Part shown: one piece after another, positions 54,044 through 64,000 of the stretch
Layout of the letters: each line of letters opens with the position of its first letter
Position numbering within the stretch: position 1 is the stretch's first letter
Assembly (NCBI RefSeq): GCF_007923445.1
Contig: NZ_VOJI01000007.1
Location: 160,399 to 224,398 of the forward strand
From: Puniceibacterium confluentis
Lineage (GTDB): Bacteria; Pseudomonadota; Alphaproteobacteria; Rhodobacterales; Rhodobacteraceae
Length of the DNA stretch: 64,000 nucleotides
Reading direction: 5' to 3'
Position numbers and translations under genes: made by a program
Notes under the pieces: generated by a model
Databases searched by the model: none
What the model was told of the DNA's origin: nothing
What the model saw: only the letters and a program-made list of their open reading frames with translations

Positions 54044-55363
54044 ATGAAACTTCTCAAGACACTTGCCCCGGCTGCCGCGCTGATCGCGCTGCCCAGCCTC
54101 GGCTTCGCACAAGAGGCGGATGTCACCCCGCCGAATGGCGAAATCGGCTATATCTTCACGACTTTCATGTTCCTCGTGACCGGTTTCCTGGTCATGTGGA
54201 TGGGGGCAGGCTTCTCGATGCTCGAGGCGGGTCTGGTGCGTCAGAAAAACGTCACGATGCAGCTGATGAAGAACATCGCGCTCTTCTCGATTGCGGCCAT
54301 CATGTATTACGTCGTCGGCTACAACCTGATGTACCCCGGCGACGGCTGGACGGTTCAGAACGTGATCGGCGCCTTCTCGATGGCGCAGATGGAGCCGGTC
54401 GGCGGCAGCCCGGACACGGACCTGACCTATGCGTCGGTCGGTTCGGACTTCTTCTTTCAGCTGATGTTCTGCGCCACCACTGCGTCGATCGTGTCCGGCA
54501 CCCTGGCCGAGCGTATCAAGCTGTGGCCGTTCCTGATCTTTACCGTGATCCTGACCGCGTTCATCTACCCGATCCAGGCATCCTGGAAATGGGGCGGCGG
54601 TTTCCTGAACGAAATGGGCTTCCTGGATTTCGCCGGTTCGACCGTTGTGCACTCGGTCGGTGGCTGGGCTGCTCTGGCGGGCGCTCTGATCCTCGGGCCG
54701 CGTATCGGCAAGTACAAGGATGGCCGCACCGTGCCGATGCCGGGTTCGAACCTGACCCTCGCCACGCTGGGCACGTTCATCCTGTGGCTGGGCTGGTTCG
54801 GTTTCAACGGCGGTTCGCAGCTGTACATGGACACCGCGGGCAACGTGGCAGACATCAGCCGCATCTTCGCCAACACCAATACGGCAGCAGCCGGCGGTGC
54901 CATCGCGGCCCTGCTCCTGACGCAAGTCCTGTACAAGAAGCCTGACCTCACCATGGTGCTGAACGGCGCGCTGGCCGGTCTGGTCTCGATCACGGCCGAG
55001 CCGCTGACCCCCGGTCTGGGTTCTGCGACACTGATTGGTGCCGTGGGCGGTATCCTGGTCGTGCTGGCTGTGCCGATGCTGGACAAGCTCAAGGTCGATG
55101 ACGTGGTCGGCGCCATTCCGGTGCACCTCGTCTGCGGCATCTGGGGCACCATCGCCGTGGTCATCACCAACGGTGACGCAAGCCTGGGCACACAGCTTTA
55201 TTCCATCATCGTTGTCGGCATCTTCACATTCGTCGTGTCGGCGGTGATCTGGTTCATCCTCAAGGTGACCATGGGAATCCGTGTCAGCGAGGAAGACGAG
55301 ATCAACGGTCTCGATATGGCCGAGCTGGGCATGGAAGCCTATCCCGAGTTCTCCAAAGGCTGA
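54044..55363 (+). CDS. amtB: Ammonium transporter AmtB
   Basis: A 439-residue channel with a signal peptide (cleavage after ALPSLGFA near 22) and 11 predicted membrane helices. Family motifs: AGFSMLEAGLVRQKNV, FAGSTVVHSVGGWAALAGA (first pore His) and IPVHLVCGIWG (second pore His). The cytoplasmic C terminus binds GlnK. It lies immediately downstream of glnK and is followed by a strong terminator, so the two genes form one operon under nitrogen control. Confidence 0.95.
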   Translation: MKLLKTLAPAAALIALPSLGFAQEADVTPPNGEIGYIFTTFMFLVTGFLVMWMGAGFSMLEAGLVRQKNVTMQLMKNIALFSIAAIMYYVVGYNLMYPGDGWTVQNVIGAFSMAQMEPVGGSPDTDLTYASVGSDFFFQLMFCATTASIVSGTLAERIKLWPFLIFTVILTAFIYPIQASWKWGGGFLNEMGFLDFAGSTVVHSVGGWAALAGALILGPRIGKYKDGRTVPMPGSNLTLATLGTFILWLGWFGFNGGSQLYMDTAGNVADISRIFANTNTAAAGGAIAALLLTQVLYKKPDLTMVLNGALAGLVSITAEPLTPGLGSATLIGAVGGILVVLAVPMLDKLKVDDVVGAIPVHLVCGIWGTIAVVITNGDASLGTQLYSIIVVGIFTFVVSAVIWFILKVTMGIRVSEEDEINGLDMAELGMEAYPEFSKG

Positions 55364-55396
55364 TCTCCTCCTTCCATCAGCTTTTGTGACCAACTG

Positions 55397-55422
55397 CCCG
55401 GGCGCTCGCGCCCGGGTTTTTT
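55397..55422 (+). terminator. Rho-independent terminator of the glnK-amtB operon
   Basis: CCCGGGCG, loop CTCG, CGCCCGGG and TTTTTT form an 8-bp GC stem with a T-run, 33 bases after the amtB stop. Confidence 0.9.
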
Positions 55423-55500
55423 GTTGTCGTGAACCATGGGAACAGGATCAAACCGCTCCGGCGCCGCCCCGGTGGCGGACGGGACCTTGGCGGGCGCGGA

Positions 55501-55881
55501 TCAGGGTGTGACGCGCTGAGGGGCCCCGCTTGCCATGTCGGTGCCGATATAGGGCTTTTTCGCCGACTTCCACGCGCCAAAGCCGCCATCCAGGTGAGCG
55601 ATGCGGTCAAAGCCGGCGGCAATTGCTGCCTTGGCCATCTTTTCCGACCGCATGCCAGAGCCACAGTGCAGAACCAGACGCTTCTCGCTTTGTCCCGGCA
55701 GCTTGGTCGCGTCGAAGAATGCCATCGGCATCAGCAGCGCGCCTTCGATGTGTTCGAACATGTATTCCTGCGGCGTTCGCACGTCGATCAGGACGATTTC
55801 ATTGGCCGCAAGGGCGGTCTGCACCTCGTCCGGGCTCCAGGTTTCGAGCGCGGCGCTGTCGTGCATCTCGGTTTTCATCAT
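55501..55881 (-). CDS. Rhodanese family sulfurtransferase (in persulfide operon)
   Basis: A 126-residue single-domain rhodanese. The active-site loop is VLHCGSGMRSEKMA, with catalytic Cys in CGSGMR, and the DVRTPQEYMFEHIEGA and LDGGFGAW segments are typical. It moves sulfane sulfur. The start overlaps the upstream MBL gene by 4 bases; the second ATG (55878) has a better spacing to AAAGGA and is an alternative start. The pair looks like a sulfide-detoxification unit. An ATTC-N8-GAAT site lies upstream of the MBL gene. Confidence 0.9.
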   Translation of the reverse strand: MMKTEMHDSAALETWSPDEVQTALAANEIVLIDVRTPQEYMFEHIEGALLMPMAFFDATKLPGQSEKRLVLHCGSGMRSEKMAKAAIAAGFDRIAHLDGGFGAWKSAKKPYIGTDMASGAPQRVTP

Positions 55882-56789
55882 GTGTTCCTTTCGGTGAAGT
55901 GGTTGGCCGGTATCTTGAAGTAACTCCGGCCGTCCCCTTCTGGTTCAGGCAAACGTCCGCCGCGCAGGTTGACCTGCAGCGCGTGCAGCATCCGGTCGGG
56001 CAGATCCAGCGTCGCATCCCGGGCATCGCGCAGCTTGCGGAATTCGGATTCGGAAACGCCGCCGCCAATATGTTTGTTGTTGGCACGGTGGTCAGCCACC
56101 GTTGCTTCCCATGCCGGATCCTTGCGGTCACCCACGGGCGGGTAGTCATGTCCGACAAACAGCCGGGTGTCATCCGGCAGGTCCAGAATCCGCTGCAGGG
56201 ACGCATAGAGTTCGCTCGAAGAGCCGCCTGGGAAATCGGCGCGGGTGGTCCCCGCATCGACATGCATGAAGGTATCGTGCACCAGAGCCGCGTCGCCGAT
56301 CACATAGGTGATTGACCCCAGCGTATGCCCCGGAGACAGGATGACCCGCACATCAAGGTTGCCGAGTTTGAACTTCGCGCCATCGGAAAACAGGTGGTCG
56401 AAATCGCGGTCGGGATCAAATCCGTTCGGCATATTGTAGATGTCCGACCAGAGCCCTGCGATCTCGTGGACCTTTTCCCCGATACCGGTGGGGGCGCCGG
56501 TCTGCTGCTTCAGCCAGGACTGGGCCATCAGGTGGTCGGCGTGGGGGTGCGTGTCGAGGATCCAGACCACCTCCAGGCCGTTGTCACGCACAAAGTCCAG
56601 CGCGGTCTGTGCCGAACGGTAAGCCGTGCGACCACTTGCCGGGTCAAAATCCTGGACTATGTCGATCAGTGCGGCCTGTTTCGTCTCCGGGTCGGAGACG
56701 ACGTACTGTACGGATCCGGTGTCGGATTCGTAAAACCCGTCAACGCGCGGCGAGTTCGGTCCGGTGGAGGGGCTGGTACGGGTGAACAT
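55878..56789 (-). CDS. Persulfide-dioxygenase-like MBL-fold hydrolase (Blh/ETHE1 type)
   Basis: A 303-residue MBL protein. The metal site reads THPHADHLMA (H-x-H-x-D-H) followed by SPGHTLGSITYVIG and LFVGHDYPPVGDRKD, patterns found in Blh/persulfide dioxygenases that oxidise glutathione persulfide to sulfite. GSVQYVVSDPETKQAALIDIV begins the fold. ATG 56789 is used because AGGAG lies seven bases upstream. It is followed by a rhodanese with a 4-base overlap. Upstream are a TTGACA box (56852-56847) and an ATTC-N8-GAAT palindrome (56837-56822). Confidence 0.88.
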   Translation of the reverse strand: MFTRTSPSTGPNSPRVDGFYESDTGSVQYVVSDPETKQAALIDIVQDFDPASGRTAYRSAQTALDFVRDNGLEVVWILDTHPHADHLMAQSWLKQQTGAPTGIGEKVHEIAGLWSDIYNMPNGFDPDRDFDHLFSDGAKFKLGNLDVRVILSPGHTLGSITYVIGDAALVHDTFMHVDAGTTRADFPGGSSSELYASLQRILDLPDDTRLFVGHDYPPVGDRKDPAWEATVADHRANNKHIGGGVSESEFRKLRDARDATLDLPDRMLHALQVNLRGGRLPEPEGDGRSYFKIPANHFTERNT

Positions 56790-56821
56790 GCGTGGCTCCT
56801 GTTTTGATATCTGCGTCAAAT

Positions 56822-56837
56822 ATTCAAGTAAGTGAAT
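56822..56837 (-). promoter_or_regulatory. ATTC-N8-GAAT palindrome upstream of the persulfide MBL/rhodanese operon
   Basis: ATTC AAGTAAGT GAAT (56822-56837) with flanking T giving TATTCA/TGAAT arms. It starts 33 bases before the ATG. On the minus strand a consensus-like TTGACA (56852-56847) lies directly before it, so a bound protein would cover the -10 region. This is the arrangement expected for a SqrR/BigR-type repressor that releases on persulfide stress. A second copy occurs at 41843-41858. Confidence 0.65.
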
Positions 56838-57031
56838 GTGATGGGATGTCAAGGTTTGCGCTTCGTCCAGTCTTTCGTGGCAATTGGAAATGATGAAGCC
56901 TGAAAAAAGCGGTATTTTGGGGTCGCGAAAGCGACGTGACGGACTGAAGCAGGCAAGTTGTGTCGGGCAGGGCGGCGTGCGGTGGCCCCGGGCACCAGCG
57001 CCCCGGACCGCAGGTGCATGCGATCAAGAAT

Positions 57032-57413
57032 TCATGATTCAGCACGATGCCGCAGCCGGATGACGAATTCGGGGTACATCTGCTTGAACCGCGGCACGGC
57101 GGGCGCAGCGATCCGGTGGCCAAGACCCAGTGGCGCCGAGATGCACAATGTGCCTGTCAGGGATTGCGTCGCCTCCTTCACCGTGGCCTCGGCGGTTCCG
57201 ATGGCGTCCAGAATGCCAAGTGCGTCGTCGTAAAACAGTCGCCCGTGTTCGGTGGCATGCACAGCGCGCGTGGTGCGAGCGAACAGCCGCACGCCAAGGG
57301 ACGTTCAAGTTCGGCGATCCGCAATGAGGCAACCGCGGGCGTGGTGCGCTGATCGACCTGTCGCCCAATTCGCAGACACGCACGAACTTACGGATGCTGT
57401 TTGCATAGGCCAT
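57032..57413 (-). pseudogene. LysR-family regulator remnant with two frame breaks
   Basis: A LysR gene can be traced in pieces on the minus strand: MAYANSIRKFVRVCELGD (from 57413), then in another frame DQRTTPAVASLRIAELERPL, then in a third frame RLFARTTRAVHATEHGRLFYDDALGILDAIGTAEATVK and CISAPLGLGHRIAAPAVPRF, ending at a stop (57034-57032) after about 120 residues. Roughly five codons are missing near 57353 relative to the family, and a single base near 57299. The effector domain is lost. This is a dead regulator. Confidence 0.8.
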
Positions 57414-57486
57414 TTCTATTTTTCGGACTTGTTTGAACCCGTGTTGTGATTTGAAAGATTAACGAACAAGTCAGCCGCCGTATAGC

Positions 57487-57828
57487 GTGGGGACTGTACC
57501 GCACAGGAGGCAGGCATGTTCGAACTGCCTTGCGACGGCTGTGCTGTTCATTCTGATCATGTGGCTGAGCACCGCACTGCGGCGTGCCGAGGCCGAGGGT
57601 CTTGCACAGGGGCGTTACATCGTCTTGGGCCGCTGTTGGATGTGTCACGTCGCCAAGCCGGTCCGGCTAGGGCTGCTGCGGCCACCCAAGGGTGTCAAAC
57701 TGGAAACCGAGGCGCAGATCGCGCGACAGGCCGGGGCGATCTTGCTGCATGTCAGGCTGACCCATGCCATGCCACCCGCAAACCTTGCGATGATATCAGA
57801 GTCAGAGCGGGCGCAGATCCGCACCTGA
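57487..57828 (+). pseudogene. Cytochrome c fragment resembling the C-terminus of urate hydroxylase PuuD
   Basis: This frame reads LATAVLFILIMWLSTALRRAEAEGL, like the last membrane helix of PuuD, followed by a cytochrome c domain with RCWMCHVAKP (C-x2-C-H haem site), PPKGVKLETEAQIARQAGAI and HAMPPANLAMISESERAQI. The N-terminal membrane domain (about 300 residues) is missing, and the frame stops early after QIRT. A strong AGGAGG precedes an ATG at 57516 in a different frame, so translation of this frame would not follow the ribosome site. Likely a truncated gene. Confidence 0.6.
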
Positions 57829-57854
57829 TGTGTCGTCGCCTCCGGTGGGGGAAC

Positions 57855-57959
57855 TCAGCGGGCCTTGGTGGTCAGGGAGATGGGCGAGAACCAGGTGCTG
57901 GCAAAAGCTTTGCCATAGAGAGCGATGATGGTTTCGTACGTGATCAGTGGGATCGGCAT
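57855..57959 (-). CDS. Putative 34-residue small protein with strong ribosome site
   Basis: On the minus strand AAGGAGGC lies four bases before an ATG (57959), opening a 34-codon frame that ends TGA at 57855. The product starts MPIPLITYETIIALYGKA and ends LTTKAR; it has a hydrophobic stretch (IPLITYETIIALYG). It lies in a decayed patch between a cytochrome fragment and mutL. No family is recognised. A ribosome site this good supports translation, but the function is unknown. Confidence 0.45.
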   Translation of the reverse strand: MPIPLITYETIIALYGKAFASTWFSPISLTTKAR

Positions 57960-58143
57960 CGGTGCCTCCTTTGTGGAATGTGTTGTTCCGGCATGGTTAA
58001 CGTAATGATCTGACTCTGAAACATCGACATTCGCACTATTGTTCCGTCAGGGTTTGAATTTGGCTGCGCGGATGTAGCCGGCGCACCACACCCGCAGAAA
58101 ACACCCGTTCCAGAATCGCGGCCACCTTGCTAAGTCTAGTGGC

Positions 58144-59997
58144 ATGAACACCCATGCCCCCAATATGCGCCCCGTGATCCGACAGTTGGATGAAACGGCC
58201 ATCAACCGGATCGCCGCTGGCGAGGTGGTGGAACGCCCTGCGTCCGCGGTCAAGGAACTGGTCGAAAACGCTATCGACGCGGGGGCGCGGCGGGTCTCCG
58301 TTGATCTGGCGGACGGCGGCAAGACCCTGATCCGCGTGACGGACGACGGTTGCGGCATGTCGCCCGACGAGTTGCCGCTGGCGCTGAGCCGTCATGCGAC
58401 CTCGAAGATCGACGGCTCGGACCTCCTGAACATTCAGTCCTTCGGGTTTCGCGGCGAGGCACTGCCCAGTCTGGGCGCCGTCGGGCGGCTGACCATCGCC
58501 AGCCGGGCCGTGAATCACGACGCGGCCGAGATCGCCGTCAATGGCGGCGCACAGGGGCCGCTGCGGCCGACGGCGCTGAATGGCGGCACGGTTGTCACCC
58601 TGCGCGACCTGTTCTTTGCGACGCCGGCCCGGCTCAAGTTCCTGCGCACCGATCGCGCCGAATCCCAGGCCGTGGGCGAGGTGATCCGGCGTCTGGCAAT
58701 GGCCGAACCATCGGTCGGGTTCACTCTGCGTGATGTCTCGGGGGGCGGAGCCGGCCGCGTGAGCTTTCGCGCAGACCCGGTGACCGGCGATCTGTTCGAC
58801 GCCCTGCGCGGGCGGCTGGCGCAGGTGATGGGCGCGGAATTCGTGGAAAATGCTCTGGCCATCGACGCGACCCGCGACGGCTTCCGTCTCACCGGCTATG
58901 CGGCGCTGCCGACCTATTCGCGGGGGTCTGCGGTGGCGCAACACCTGTTTGTCAACGGGCGGCCGGTGCGGGACAAGCTGCTGATCGGCGCCCTGCGCGG
59001 CGCCTACGCGGATTTCCTGAGCCGGGACCGGCATCCGGCGGTGGCGCTCTTTGTTGACTGCGATCCGCACAAGGTGGACGTCAATGTGCATCCGGCAAAG
59101 TCCGAAGTCCGCTTTCGCGACCCCGGGGTGGTGCGCGGGCTGATCGTTTCGGCCCTGCGCCATGCGCTGGCCGAGGCCGGGCACCGGGCGTCGTCGACCG
59201 TGGCCAGCGCCACATTGGGGGCCATGACACCGGCCCCGGTCGGCGCGCGGGTTTACCAGATGGACCGTCCGTCACCAGCGGCCCGGCAGGCGTCTTACGC
59301 CGCACAGGCGCCTGGCTTTGCCGATCTGGCGGGGGCTTTTAGCGGTCGGACGGTCGAGCCCGGGATCGAGCACGGCCCGCAGCGGCCCGACCCGTCACAG
59401 GGCATGCCCGCAACGGACCGGCCTCTGGGGGCGGCTCGGGGGCAGGTGCATGAAAACTACATCATCTCTCAGACGGCGGACGGAATTGTCATTGTCGACC
59501 AGCACGCCGCACACGAGCGTCTGGTCTATGAACGACTCAAGCATCAGATGGCGGACAGCGGGGTCGCCGCACAGGCGCTGCTGATCCCCGAAGTGGTCGA
59601 GCTTTCCGCAGACGATGCCGGACGCTTGCTGGACATTGCCGACGACCTGCACCGCATGGGCCTTGCGATCGAGCCCTTTGGCGGCGGCGCCGTGGCGGTG
59701 CGCGAAACCCCGGCAATTCTGGGCGAGGTCAACGCCGAGGCCTTGTTGCGCGACATCCTGGACGAACTGGCGGATCAGGGCAGTTCGGCACTGTTGCAGG
59801 ACAAGATCGAAGCTATCCTGTCCCGCGTCGCGTGCCACGGCTCGATCCGTTCCGGCCGCATCATGCGCGGCGAAGAGATGAATGCCCTGTTGCGTGAAAT
59901 GGAAGCAACCCCACACTCGGGACAGTGCAACCACGGTCGCCCGACGTATGTGGAACTCAAGCTGGCCGATATCGAACGGCTGTTCGGACGCACATGA
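58144..59997 (+). CDS. mutL: DNA mismatch repair protein MutL
   Basis: A 617-residue MutL. The GHKL ATPase is complete: [47 protein letters not shown]. The C-terminal endonuclease motif DQHA-x2-E-x4-E is present ([12 protein letters not shown]), with ACHGS and [11 protein letters not shown] late motifs, so it is a nicking MutL, as in bacteria without MutH. A Pro/Ala-rich linker spans about 330-430. It overlaps rmuC by 4 bases. The ATG at 58144 is used, and a small gene and a decayed patch lie just upstream. Confidence 0.95.
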   Translation: MNTHAPNMRPVIRQLDETAINRIAAGEVVERPASAVKELVENAIDAGARRVSVDLADGGKTLIRVTDDGCGMSPDELPLALSRHATSKIDGSDLLNIQSFGFRGEALPSLGAVGRLTIASRAVNHDAAEIAVNGGAQGPLRPTALNGGTVVTLRDLFFATPARLKFLRTDRAESQAVGEVIRRLAMAEPSVGFTLRDVSGGGAGRVSFRADPVTGDLFDALRGRLAQVMGAEFVENALAIDATRDGFRLTGYAALPTYSRGSAVAQHLFVNGRPVRDKLLIGALRGAYADFLSRDRHPAVALFVDCDPHKVDVNVHPAKSEVRFRDPGVVRGLIVSALRHALAEAGHRASSTVASATLGAMTPAPVGARVYQMDRPSPAARQASYAAQAPGFADLAGAFSGRTVEPGIEHGPQRPDPSQGMPATDRPLGAARGQVHENYIISQTADGIVIVDQHAAHERLVYERLKHQMADSGVAAQALLIPEVVELSADDAGRLLDIADDLHRMGLAIEPFGGGAVAVRETPAILGEVNAEALLRDILDELADQGSSALLQDKIEAILSRVACHGSIRSGRIMRGEEMNALLREMEATPHSGQCNHGRPTYVELKLADIERLFGRT

Positions 59998-61166
59998 TCA
60001 CCCTTGGGACAAACACGTATGCACTGGACGATCCCCGGGTGCTTCTGGTGCTGGCGGGCGCGGCGCTCGGGCTTCTGATCCTGCTGCTTTTGATCGTCTC
60101 GGTGCGTGCGGCGGGGCGGTCGGCGCGCCTGGCGGAACCGCTGGCGCAGCAGATGGGGCAGTTGGGCAGCCGGGTGCAGGCGCTGGGCGAAGGACAGGAG
60201 CGGCTTGCGGGCGGATTGCATCATGTCAGCGAGGCCCAGGCCAGCAGCCAGACGGCCATGCTGCAACTGATGGAACAGCGCCTGGCGGCGGTGCAGGTAC
60301 AAATGAACGAAAACCTGCACGGTTCGGCGCGCAGAACGGCGCAGAGCCTGGGCGACCTGCAACAGCGGTTGCAGAGCATCGACAAGGCGCAGGAGAACAT
60401 CACCAAACTGTCCGGCGACGTGCTGTCGCTGCAGGACATCCTGAGCAACAAGCAGACCCGCGGCGCCTTTGGCGAGATCCAGCTGACCGATATCGTCGGC
60501 AAGGCCCTGCCAAAGGACAGCTTTACGTTGCAGGCGACGCTGTCCAACGGGCGGCGCGCGGATTGCCTCATTCATCTGCCCAATCCACCGGGGCCGATCT
60601 GCATCGACAGCAAGTTTCCGCTTGAGGCCTACGAACAGCTGCGCCGCGCCGAAACCCCGGATCAGCTGGGCCGTGCCGCCCAGATGCTGCGGCTGTCGGT
60701 GCGCAAGCACATCAAGGACATCTCCGAGAAATACATCATCGAAGGTGAAACCGCGGATGGTGCGCTGATGTTCCTGCCATCCGAGGCGGTCTATGCCGAG
60801 CTGCACGGGAATTTCCCGGAACTGGTGCGCGATGGGTTTGCCGCACGCGTCTGGATCGTTTCACCCACCACCTGCATGGCGACGCTGAACACCATGCGGG
60901 CGATTCTCAAGGATGCCCGGATGCAGGAGCAGGCCGGCGCCATCCGCAAGGAACTGGGGCTGCTTTATGCGGATGTGGATCGCCTGGGCAGCCGGGTCGA
61001 AAATCTGGATCGGCATTTTGGTCAGGCGGCCAAGGATATTGCCGACATCAAGATCAGCGCCGACAAGGCTGGACGCCGGGCGCGGCGGCTGGACAACTTC
61101 GATTTTGAGGAGTTGGCCTCCGGGGGGCCGTCACCGGTCGTTGGTCTGGCAAAATCCGACGCGTGA
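59994..61166 (+). CDS. rmuC: DNA recombination protein RmuC
   Basis: A 390-residue protein with an N-terminal membrane helix ([20 protein letters not shown]), a coiled coil ([26 protein letters not shown]), and the RmuC nuclease-like domain ([48 protein letters not shown]). It restrains DNA inversions in E. coli and is membrane-tethered. ATG 59994 overlaps the mutL stop by 4 bases (ATGA), indicating cotranscription with mutL. Confidence 0.92.
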   Translation: MITLGTNTYALDDPRVLLVLAGAALGLLILLLLIVSVRAAGRSARLAEPLAQQMGQLGSRVQALGEGQERLAGGLHHVSEAQASSQTAMLQLMEQRLAAVQVQMNENLHGSARRTAQSLGDLQQRLQSIDKAQENITKLSGDVLSLQDILSNKQTRGAFGEIQLTDIVGKALPKDSFTLQATLSNGRRADCLIHLPNPPGPICIDSKFPLEAYEQLRRAETPDQLGRAAQMLRLSVRKHIKDISEKYIIEGETADGALMFLPSEAVYAELHGNFPELVRDGFAARVWIVSPTTCMATLNTMRAILKDARMQEQAGAIRKELGLLYADVDRLGSRVENLDRHFGQAAKDIADIKISADKAGRRARRLDNFDFEELASGGPSPVVGLAKSDA

Positions 61167-61479
61167 CTGCTTCGGTTTAGCGCTAACCCCTTGCAATTTG
61201 TCCGGGGCCTTGGTCTGCTCGTTTTCGGGAGGATCAAAAGGGCAGAAGACAACGCTCCGGTCAAATTAGTTTACCATTAAACCAATTGCCATGCGCGTGC
61301 TGCAAGGATGTTATGCGTCAGCATACCTGCCCTAAGGAAACCTCCTGTGCTACTCCGGCGCCGACCCGGGAAGACCTGCCGGATTGGCAGGAATTCATGA
61401 CCGGACGAAAGATGGTTTAGGTTTGAACCAAAGATAAGCGCCAGGACAGGCGAATATGATGACCAAGGGAAGAGGGCAA
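61167..61479. other. Upstream region of aceE with a LacI-type palindrome
   Basis: These 313 bases separate rmuC and aceE. A perfect 10-base palindrome TTAGCGCTAA (61177-61186), the form of many LacI-family operators, lies 11 bases after the rmuC stop and 294 bases before aceE. Further on is AAATTAGTTTACCATTAAACC (61262-61282). The region is AT-rich compared with the genes. No coding frame is convincing; the aceE promoter is probably near TTTGAACCAAAGATAAG (61421-61437). Confidence 0.4.
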
Positions 61480-63972
<2,493 letters not shown>

Positions 63973-64000
63973 AAGCTGGTCGTCGAACTCAGCGCGACAC

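Overview
The window looks like a chromosomal segment of a Rhodobacteraceae (roseobacter-type) alphaproteobacterium. The evidence is high GC throughout, tightly packed operons with 4-base ATGA overlaps, a zinc-ligand-free bL36, a DciA-type helicase loader, a DUF4170-lpxK block and a GGCC-AAATATCCCGGGGG-type intergenic hairpin. Most of it is ordinary core and metabolic gene content. I count about 58 protein genes or gene remnants and one tRNA, and I see no CRISPR array, rRNA operon or prophage.

Layout. 1-6848 (minus strand): threonine aldolase (cut by the edge), a YcgN-type protein, RibF, a MaoC hydratase, a class IIA HAD phosphatase, Mn-pyrophosphatase, an AlkB alkane hydroxylase and MutY. 6942-9279 (plus): DciA, a DsbA-like thiol oxidase and a CaiB-type CoA transferase. 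9394-11594 (minus): a two-gene saccharopine dehydrogenase pair. 11927-16174: a stand-alone formate dehydrogenase alpha subunit and an M20 carbamoyl-amino-acid hydrolase. 16645-25627: an acyl-CoA synthetase, a five-gene Liv-type ABC importer, a cupin and a second AMP-forming ligase, which together look like an import-and-activate unit for a carboxylic acid. 25791-32034: a degenerate caspase-like/peptidoglycan-binding protein, bL36, tRNA-Val, N-formylglutamate amidohydrolase, lpxK, a WaaA-like protein and rpsO.

32345-47816: 2,4-dienoyl-CoA reductase and a LysR regulator, an envelope/redox operon (CinA-N, GNAT, AhpD-like, OmpA), sfsA broken by one in-frame amber codon, methionine aminopeptidase, a Tat-exported MBL hydrolase, RsmD with a ferredoxin-reductase-like flavoprotein, a Prx5 peroxiredoxin, and a RidA/GDPD/DUF482/PCD operon. 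47957-55363: a type I secretion ABC/HlyD pair without a visible substrate, PBP1A and glnK-amtB. 55501-64000: a persulfide-dioxygenase-like MBL hydrolase plus rhodanese operon, a decayed patch (LysR pseudogene, urate-hydroxylase cytochrome fragment, a 34-residue ORF), mutL-rmuC, and aceE, which is cut near its C terminus by what appears to be the left end of an inserted element.

The most informative signals are: (i) two copies of an ATTC-N8-GAAT palindrome, the site type described for SqrR/BigR persulfide sensors, each directly upstream of an MBL-fold hydrolase gene and far apart in the window; (ii) the disrupted aceE; (iii) a tandem pair of related 22-base palindromes inside the ABC/ligase operon; (iv) a WaaA-like protein in an lpxK operon lacking the catalytic Glu; (v) a caspase-fold protein without the His/Cys dyad; and (vi) a cluster of decaying genes. 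I did not find a clearly new multi-gene defence or mobile system.
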